Positions 13,400 through 18,120 of a DNA stretch of 18,120 bases are shown here, piece by piece. The notes under the pieces are model-generated. The model did not search any database. It was not told the DNA's origin and worked only from the letters and a program-made list of their open reading frames with translations. This stretch comes from Aalborgiella sp043775055 (GTDB lineage Bacteria > Pseudomonadota > Gammaproteobacteria > Burkholderiales > Burkholderiaceae_C). The translations under genes and the position numbers were made by a program. Each line of letters begins with the position of its first letter. Positions within the stretch are counted from its first letter, which is position 1. The stretch lies in contig JAYVSU010000135.1 of the NCBI GenBank assembly GCA_043775055.1, positions 1 through 18,120 on the forward strand, in the 5' to 3' direction.

Positions 13400-14707
13400 A
13401 TGATAAATTTTTTCAAGCGACAGGGCACTGTGGTGGTGCACCACTGGGTGGGGTTTTCTGTGCTGGCTGGGGTGATTTTGATGATTTCGGCGCTGGTTTG
13501 GTGGTTGATTCCCAATCAATTGGTGATAGCCGCTGGCAATACCGATTTGGATGAGCCGCGCATTGTTCAGCTTTTAGCGGAAACTTTAAAAACGGACCGT
13601 GCCAGCGTGCGAATTGTCCCGCTTTGGACAAATGGTACAGCGCAGAGCGCCCAAGCCTTGGCCAGTGGCAAGGCTGATTTAGCTGTTACGCGCTCTGACT
13701 TGGAACTGTTGGCAGGCGCTAGCAGCTTGGCCAGTTTGCGCAAGTTTTACCCCGTGATTTTTACCCGACCAGAGTCAAAAATCAAAAAGATTGCTGATTT
13801 AAGGGGCAAAAAGATTGGTTTTGGCGGCGCGGGGGACATTAATGCCCTTTTGTTGAAGCAGTTATTGGCACATTGGCGGCTGCAAGAAAATGACTATACC
13901 CTTGTGCGGGTGCAGCGCGGAGGGCAGGAAGATAGCGTGAAATCGGGTGCCATAGACGCTTTTTTCTCGGTATCCTCGGGCAGCATCAAAACGCGTGCGG
14001 CTTTCAACGACAACTTGCGCAAAGCGTGGAGCGACAAAATGGTGATGATCGCGTTTGATGATGCTTCTGCCCTGACCCAGCGCATCCGTGGGGCAGAAAG
14101 TGGTGAGATCGCCAAAGGTTTTTACGCTGCTGACCCCGCGATACCGGCTGCCGACACGGATACTATTTTCCTCTCAAACCGTTTGGTGTCGACTGAAAAA
14201 CTGTCGATCAGCGACGCGGTTGTATTGTCCAAAGCGCTGATCACGATGCGTGACAGGCGACAAGCTGACACCCCAGAAGTTTTGACCGTGCAAGAGCCGG
14301 CGCGCAATATCCCCACTTTGCCGGTGCACCCTGGTACATTGCAACTCTTAGATGGTCAGTACCAAACTTTTTTAGACCGCTATATCAACCACATGTTCAT
14401 AGGGGCGGCCTTGCTGGGAGGTTTGGGGTCTGTTGTCACGGCTTTTACATCACGCAGGCGCAAAGCCAGTCAGGATAAGTCAGTAGATGACCTGCATAGT
14501 CTGCTGTCGCTGCACGACGAAATAAACACGGCAAACGACCCTGAACAACTGAGCAAACTGCTGCTCAGTGTCGATGAGATTTTGCAGCGCACTTTGATTG
14601 CCTGTGCGCATGGTGAAGTCACGCCCAGTTCTTTGACGGTGATTCAAGGTGCAGTATCCCGCTGCCATCGCGTGGCTGATGCCAAGATTGCATTTTCACT
14701 GAGCTAA
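13400..14707 (+). CDS. TAXI-family solute-binding protein with two membrane anchors
   Basis: This is a 435-residue protein. An N-terminal membrane segment lies at about residues 14-38 (WVGFSVLAGVILMISALVWW). A periplasmic binding-protein domain of the TAXI/NMT1-like type follows (LVIAAGNTD; ALASGKADLAVTRSD; ADLRGKKIGFGGAGDINALLL; AIDAFFSVSSGS; LPVHPGTLQLL). A second membrane segment lies at 332-350 (FIGAALLGGLGSVVTAF). A cytoplasmic tail of about 85 helical residues ends the protein. Classic TAXI proteins are free periplasmic subunits of TRAP transporters with a DctM/DctQ-like permease, but no permease gene is next to it. The tethered form with an intracellular tail suggests a sensing or signalling role, or a partner elsewhere; this is inference. 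The tail is not a recognised domain. The ligand is unknown. Confidence 0.8.
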   Translation: MINFFKRQGTVVVHHWVGFSVLAGVILMISALVWWLIPNQLVIAAGNTDLDEPRIVQLLAETLKTDRASVRIVPLWTNGTAQSAQALASGKADLAVTRSDLELLAGASSLASLRKFYPVIFTRPESKIKKIADLRGKKIGFGGAGDINALLLKQLLAHWRLQENDYTLVRVQRGGQEDSVKSGAIDAFFSVSSGSIKTRAAFNDNLRKAWSDKMVMIAFDDASALTQRIRGAESGEIAKGFYAADPAIPAADTDTIFLSNRLVSTEKLSISDAVVLSKALITMRDRRQADTPEVLTVQEPARNIPTLPVHPGTLQLLDGQYQTFLDRYINHMFIGAALLGGLGSVVTAFTSRRRKASQDKSVDDLHSLLSLHDEINTANDPEQLSKLLLSVDEILQRTLIACAHGEVTPSSLTVIQGAVSRCHRVADAKIAFSLS

Positions 14708-14790
14708 GGTGTAAGCTGCAAAGGTGACAGCGCAAGCTAAATCTGCAAGCGACACTCTAGGCTTGGCAAATACCCAGCTGGAGACGAAAA

Positions 14791-15387
14791 ATGACCGAAC
14801 GCGCGACTTTCACCCGCATGCAAGACAGCACCCAAGCCGACTGGATGGGACTGATCGTCCCTGAAGCGATGAAGATGAGCAAGGCGCTGCCGGACAGGGT
14901 TTTGGAACATTTGAAGCTGCTAGACGGCGACTTTGGCGGCTTCCCGATTGACCGCTACAGCCATTGCCTGCAAACCGCGACGTTGGCGCTGAAGGATGGG
15001 CGGGATGAAGAATATGTGTGCTGCGCGCTGTTGCACGATATTGGGGACACGTTGGGCTCCTTCAATCACCCCGACATTGCAGCGGCGATTTTGAAGCCGT
15101 TTGTCTCTGAAGCGAACCTGTGGATGATCCAAAACCACGGGATATTTCAGGGCTACAACTTCTTCCATTACATCGGCTTGAACCGCGACATGCGCGACAT
15201 GTTCAAAGGCCATGCTTTTTACGAACAAGCCAAGGAGTTTGTGGAGCTGTACGACAACCCCGCTTTCGACCCCAAGGGCGAGATTTACCCCATCAGCACC
15301 TTCGAGCCGATGCTGCGCCGGCTGATGGCGGCACCTAAAAATTCGGTTTACAAAGCGGCGCTTGACGCGAAGCCTGCTACGGTCTAA
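14791..15387 (+). CDS. HD-domain protein, possible PhnZ/MIOX-like diiron oxygenase or phosphohydrolase
   Basis: This 198-residue protein has an HD fold. Likely metal ligands are H58 (RYSHCL), H82-D83 (LLHDIGD), H116 (QNHG), H141 (KGHAFY) and possibly D155 (ELYDNP). The spacings H58-H82 (24) and H116-H141 (25) are close to those of PhnZ and myo-inositol oxygenase, HD-fold enzymes that use a diiron centre to cleave C-C or C-P bonds; from memory their pairs are 24-26 apart. It could equally be a plain HD hydrolase. GGAGA lies 8 bases before the ATG. The gene is followed after 32 bp by a class II aldolase/adducin protein in the same direction, so the two are probably co-transcribed and may act on one small metabolite. 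No signal peptide; cytoplasmic. Confidence 0.8.
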   Translation: MTERATFTRMQDSTQADWMGLIVPEAMKMSKALPDRVLEHLKLLDGDFGGFPIDRYSHCLQTATLALKDGRDEEYVCCALLHDIGDTLGSFNHPDIAAAILKPFVSEANLWMIQNHGIFQGYNFFHYIGLNRDMRDMFKGHAFYEQAKEFVELYDNPAFDPKGEIYPISTFEPMLRRLMAAPKNSVYKAALDAKPATV

Positions 15388-15419
15388 AACGCTGAATCAA
15401 TCCATAAAGAGACACAACC

Positions 15420-16178
15420 ATGTTGAACATTCCCTCCCTCAAAAACAGCGTCAGCCCTGAAGAATGGCAATTGCGCGTCGACCTAGCCGCCTGCTACCGC
15501 TTGGTGGCGGCCTACGGCTGGAGCGATTTGGTGTTTACCCACGTCAGCGCGCGCACTCCTGGGCCGGAGCATCACTTTTTGATCAACCCTTACGGATTGA
15601 TGTTTGACGAAATCACTGCCTCGAGCTTGGTCAAAATCGATCAAAACTGTACCAAAATCAGCGAGTCACCATTTCCCGTCAACCCTGCCGGCTTCACCAT
15701 CCACAGTTGCATCCACCAAGTGCGTGAAGACGCTGGCTGCGTACTGCACACCCACACCCGCGCCGGTGTTGGGGTGAGCGCACAAAAGGGCGGCGTGCTG
15801 CAACTGAGCCAACAATCGACCTTTGTGTTGGCATCGCTGGCCTACCACGACTACGAAGGCGTGGCTCTGAATGAAGCCGAAAAGCCGCGCCTGCAAGCCG
15901 ATTTGGGCAATGCCAACTACCTCATGCTGCGCAACCACGGCCTTTTGACCGTGGGCCGGACTATTCCTGATGCGTTTTTGCACATGTACACCTTTGAGAA
16001 CACCTGCCGCATCCAAATCGACGCGCAAGCCGGTGGCGAGCTGAATTTTGTCGCGCCGCAAGTCGCCAAAGCCAACGAAGGCATCATGAAAGTAGCCACA
16101 GCCGGCATGGGTGCCGCACTGGCTTGGCCGGCTTTGCTGCGTAAGTTGGACAGGATGGATGAGAGTTATAAGACTTAA
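15420..16178 (+). CDS. Class II aldolase/adducin-family protein
   Basis: This 252-residue protein is of the class II aldolase/adducin fold. Zinc-binding histidines are visible as H110 and H112 in CVLHTHTRAG and H173 in RNHGLLTVGR. The HVSAR segment near residue 41 and NPAGFTIHSCIH near 88 are typical of the family. At the place of the catalytic glutamate of L-fuculose-phosphate aldolase (SSEWRFH-like) this protein has NPAGFTIH, with no acidic residue. It therefore belongs to the adducin-like subgroup, and aldolase activity should not be assumed. Full length for the family. AAAGAGA precedes the ATG. It follows the HD-domain gene by 32 bp. The pair may form a small catabolic or detoxification unit; the substrate is unknown. 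Confidence 0.88.
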   Translation: MLNIPSLKNSVSPEEWQLRVDLAACYRLVAAYGWSDLVFTHVSARTPGPEHHFLINPYGLMFDEITASSLVKIDQNCTKISESPFPVNPAGFTIHSCIHQVREDAGCVLHTHTRAGVGVSAQKGGVLQLSQQSTFVLASLAYHDYEGVALNEAEKPRLQADLGNANYLMLRNHGLLTVGRTIPDAFLHMYTFENTCRIQIDAQAGGELNFVAPQVAKANEGIMKVATAGMGAALAWPALLRKLDRMDESYKT

Positions 16179-16183
16179 AAGCG

Positions 16184-16260
16184 GCTATTTGCTATTTATT
16201 TAATAGCTAAATAATGAATAAATACGCCGGCTACAGCCAAATTTAGCTCTATTTTGAGCT
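16184..16260 (+). repeat. Interspersed ~65-bp repeat, copy A, intergenic
   Basis: It contains TTTGCTAT, ATAGCT, 13 bases, ATACGCCGGCTACAGCC and an AT-rich end with an AGCTC/GAGCT stem. It matches copy B at 12746-12816 in the same orientation and copy C inside tex in reverse. It fills most of the 115-bp gap before the YjdM-like gene. Confidence 0.7.
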
Positions 16261-16281
16261 TTCTAAGGGTTTTCCATCGGT

Positions 16282-16287
16282 TACAAT
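16282..16287 (+). promoter_or_regulatory. Possible -10 box (TACAAT) very close to the YjdM-like start
   Basis: TACAAT ends 6 bases before the ATG at 16294, and no Shine-Dalgarno is present. If this is the -10 box, the mRNA would be leaderless or nearly so. No well-spaced -35 box was found, so this stays tentative. Confidence 0.3.
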
Positions 16288-16293
16288 AACCTG

Positions 16294-16641
16294 ATGCAAA
16301 ACTTACCGGCGTGCCCCGTCTGCACCTTAGAGAACACTTACCAAGACGGCGATAACTACATTTGCCCTGACTGCACCCATGAGTGGCCTGTCGTTGCATC
16401 TACAGACGAATCTGACGCTGACAAACCCATTGTTGACTCGAACGGCAACCTGCTAGCTGATGGCGATGCTGTGATTTTGATCAAAGACTTGAAGGTCAAA
16501 GGCTCGTCGACCGTGCTGAAAAAAGGCACCAAAGTCAAAAGCATCCGTCTCGTGCCTGGTGGCTCGGACGGCCATGATGTGGATTGCCGGATGGATGCTG
16601 GCAGCTTCACACTGAAATCTATTTACCTAAAAAAAGCTTGA
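16294..16641 (+). CDS. yjdM: YjdM/PhnA-type zinc-ribbon protein
   Basis: This 115-residue protein has an N-terminal zinc ribbon with C7-x2-C10 and C24-x2-C27 (PACPVCTLENTY, YICPDCTHEW). The YjdM/PhnA C-terminal domain follows (DSNGNLLADGDAVILIKDLKVKGSS, VLKKGTKVKSIRLV, FTLKSIYLKK). It matches the E. coli protein formerly called PhnA in length and pattern. That protein is not needed for phosphonate breakdown despite its name, and its role is unclear. The stop TGA overlaps the ATG of the DEAD-box helicase gene by one base (TGATG), so translation of the two is probably coupled. No Shine-Dalgarno is seen before its own ATG. Confidence 0.93.
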   Translation: MQNLPACPVCTLENTYQDGDNYICPDCTHEWPVVASTDESDADKPIVDSNGNLLADGDAVILIKDLKVKGSSTVLKKGTKVKSIRLVPGGSDGHDVDCRMDAGSFTLKSIYLKKA

Positions 16642-18044
16642 TGAATCAATCACTTACAGAATCGTTGAATACCGCTTCATTTGACACACTCGGCTTGCTG
16701 CCAGCGCTGCTCAACGCCGTCAAACTGCAGGGTTATGAAATACCCACAGCCATCCAAACCGAGGCTATTCCGGCCATTTTGGCGGGTCAAGACGTGTTGG
16801 GCGCGGCCCAAACCGGTTCTGGCAAAACGGCGGCATTTTGCTTGCCATTGTTGCAAGCCTTGCTGACGCAGCAGCTGAACAACCCGCGCCACTTGCGTCA
16901 TGCCAGACGTGAAACCAAAGCCTTGATTTTGGTGCCTACGCGTGAGTTGGCAGCCCAAACCGGCGAGGCGATCCGTAGTTTGGCGCAGCATTTGCCGATT
17001 CAAATCAAAGTGGCCACTTTGTTTGGGGGCGTATCTATCAACCCGCAAATGATGAATTTGCGCGGTGGTGCGGACGTGGTAGTCGCCACACCAGGTCGTT
17101 TGCTAGACTTGGTCGCGCACAACGCTTTGAAGCTGAATACGGTGGACATGCTCGTATTGGACGAAGCCGACCGATTGCTCGACATGGGTGGCTCACCGAC
17201 GGCGGGCGGTGTGATTCGTGCCGGCGGTTTTGCCGAAGAGCTGTCGCAAATTTTGGCTTTGCTGCCTGAAAAACGCCAAAGTTTGTTCTTTTCAGCGACT
17301 TTTCCGGCGGCAGTGCAGGCCATGGCCGACACCTTGCTGCGCGACCCGATCAAGATTGAAGTGGCATCGACCGCAGCCAATGACCCGATTATTTTGCAAC
17401 GCGCTATTCAAGTCGACCCCAAACGCCGCACGATGTTGCTGAAAAAATTGGTTGAAACCAGCGATTGGGAGCAAGTGCTGGTCTTTGTAGCAACCAAGTA
17501 CGCTGCAGAATTGGTAGCAACCAAGCTTTACAACGCGGGCATGAATGCTGTGCCTTTTCATGGCGAACTCAGCCAAGGCAACCGGACGCAGACTTTGGCG
17601 GACTTCAAAGCCAAGAAGTGGCAAGTTGTCGTCGCGACCGACGTGGCAGCACGAGGCATTGACATTGCCAATTTGGCAGCCGTGGTGAATTACGATTTAC
17701 CGCGCTCCAGCGTGGACTACATTCACCGCATTGGCCGTACCGGCCGTGCGGGGGAGAGTGGCGTGGCGATCAGCTTTGTCAGTGCCGACACTGAGGCGCA
17801 TTTCCGTCTGATTGAAAAGCGCCAAGGCTTGAACTTGATTCGGGAACAGATTGAAGGCTTTGAGCCTGAAATCGTCTTAGCGCCCATCAAACCTGCAGTT
17901 GCGAATACAAATGGTAGCGTTGACGAAAGCCTCAAATCACCCAATAACCCGAAAAATGGCGGCGTTAAAGGCAAGCGCCCGAGCAAGAAAGACAAGCAAC
18001 GCGCCCTAGCCGCGCGTGGGCACGGACAGGGCGGTTCAAACTAA
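16641..18044 (+). CDS. rhlE: RhlE-type DEAD-box RNA helicase
   Basis: This is a 467-residue ATP-dependent RNA helicase. ATG 16641 was chosen because it overlaps the upstream stop (TGATG) and begins just before the Q-motif region; an in-frame start at 16584 lies inside the YjdM-like gene. Motifs: Q motif (GYEIPTAIQ, 31-39), I (AAQTGSGKT, 55-63), Ia (PTRELAAQ), Ib (TPGR), II (DEAD, 174-177), III (SAT, 218-220), IV (VLVFVATK), V (ATDVAARGID, 332-341) and VI (HRIGRTGRAG, 362-371). A short basic tail follows (KGKRPSKKDKQRALAARG), as in RhlE proteins, which act in ribosome assembly and RNA turnover. Between motifs II and III there are about 12 extra Gly-rich residues (about 184-195, GSPTAGGVIRAG) compared with the usual DMGF-D-I form. 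The subgroup name is likely but not certain. Confidence 0.93.
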   Translation: MNQSLTESLNTASFDTLGLLPALLNAVKLQGYEIPTAIQTEAIPAILAGQDVLGAAQTGSGKTAAFCLPLLQALLTQQLNNPRHLRHARRETKALILVPTRELAAQTGEAIRSLAQHLPIQIKVATLFGGVSINPQMMNLRGGADVVVATPGRLLDLVAHNALKLNTVDMLVLDEADRLLDMGGSPTAGGVIRAGGFAEELSQILALLPEKRQSLFFSATFPAAVQAMADTLLRDPIKIEVASTAANDPIILQRAIQVDPKRRTMLLKKLVETSDWEQVLVFVATKYAAELVATKLYNAGMNAVPFHGELSQGNRTQTLADFKAKKWQVVVATDVAARGIDIANLAAVVNYDLPRSSVDYIHRIGRTGRAGESGVAISFVSADTEAHFRLIEKRQGLNLIREQIEGFEPEIVLAPIKPAVANTNGSVDESLKSPNNPKNGGVKGKRPSKKDKQRALAARGHGQGGSN

Positions 18045-18055
18045 CTTGAACGTGT

Positions 18056-18120
18056 TTATTCGTTTTTGATGCCACGCATCTGGATGATGCCGCCCAAAAG
18101 TGCGGTGTCAGACTTGATGC
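18056..18120 (-). CDS. 3' end of an unrecognised minus-strand gene
   Basis: Reading the minus strand from the window edge gives an open frame ending ...SDTALLGGIIQMRGIKNE and TAA at 18056-18058. It is convergent with the helicase gene, with an 11-bp gap. Only 21 codons are visible, so no family can be named and the frame itself is moderately supported. Confidence 0.45.
   Translation of the reverse strand, partial: IKSDTALLGGIIQMRGIKNE

Noticed and set aside
14791..16641. A phosphonate-degradation cluster, suggested by the PhnZ-like HD protein near a PhnA-named protein
   Set aside because: The PhnA name (YjdM) is historical and that protein is not needed for phosphonate use. No phosphonate transporter or C-P lyase gene is present, and the HD protein could serve another substrate.

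Overview
The window looks like the chromosome of a betaproteobacterium, most likely of the Comamonadaceae (Rhodoferax-like). This is inferred from the tail of an intracellular polyhydroxyalkanoate depolymerase, the style of the Tex, HslR, TAXI and RhlE-type proteins, and a short interspersed repeat of a kind I associate with that group. No rRNA, tRNA, CRISPR array, transposase or phage gene was seen.

Layout. At 2-127 (+) is the 3' end of a PHA depolymerase gene. It converges with and overlaps an amidase-signature enzyme (109-1560, -). From 6124 down to 1623 on the minus strand lies a tight five-gene operon. Its genes encode two paralogous secreted proteins, each built of three 39-residue repeats with a C-terminal CxxC; a small secreted orphan; a CsgG-like outer-membrane lipoprotein fused to a peptidoglycan-binding-like segment and a DUF4384-like domain; and a membrane-anchored Sel1-repeat protein. 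A 611-bp, partly very AT-rich intergenic region separates it from a divergent NarL/LuxR-type response regulator (6736-7575, +). The layout resembles the E. coli csgDEFG/csgBAC arrangement, but the subunit repeat is not the canonical curlin repeat. I regard this locus as a candidate divergent curli-like fibre or matrix secretion system and as the main discovery of the window.

Next come a secreted YncE-like beta-propeller protein (7793-8881) with a good terminator, then tex (8990-11458), a conserved-looking 75-aa protein and a TonB-like protein. hslR (12823-13269, -) is divergent from an orphan TAXI-type solute-binding protein with two membrane anchors (13400-14707). An HD-domain protein of the PhnZ/MIOX-like type sits just upstream of a class II aldolase/adducin protein (14791-16178). 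A YjdM/PhnA zinc-ribbon protein is translationally coupled (TGATG) to a RhlE-type DEAD-box helicase (16294-18044). The window closes with the 3' end of an unrecognised minus-strand gene.

A second notable item is a roughly 65-bp repeat. It is present between genes at about 12746-12816 and 16184-16260, and in reverse orientation in frame inside tex (about 10286-10356), where it would account for about 22 extra residues.
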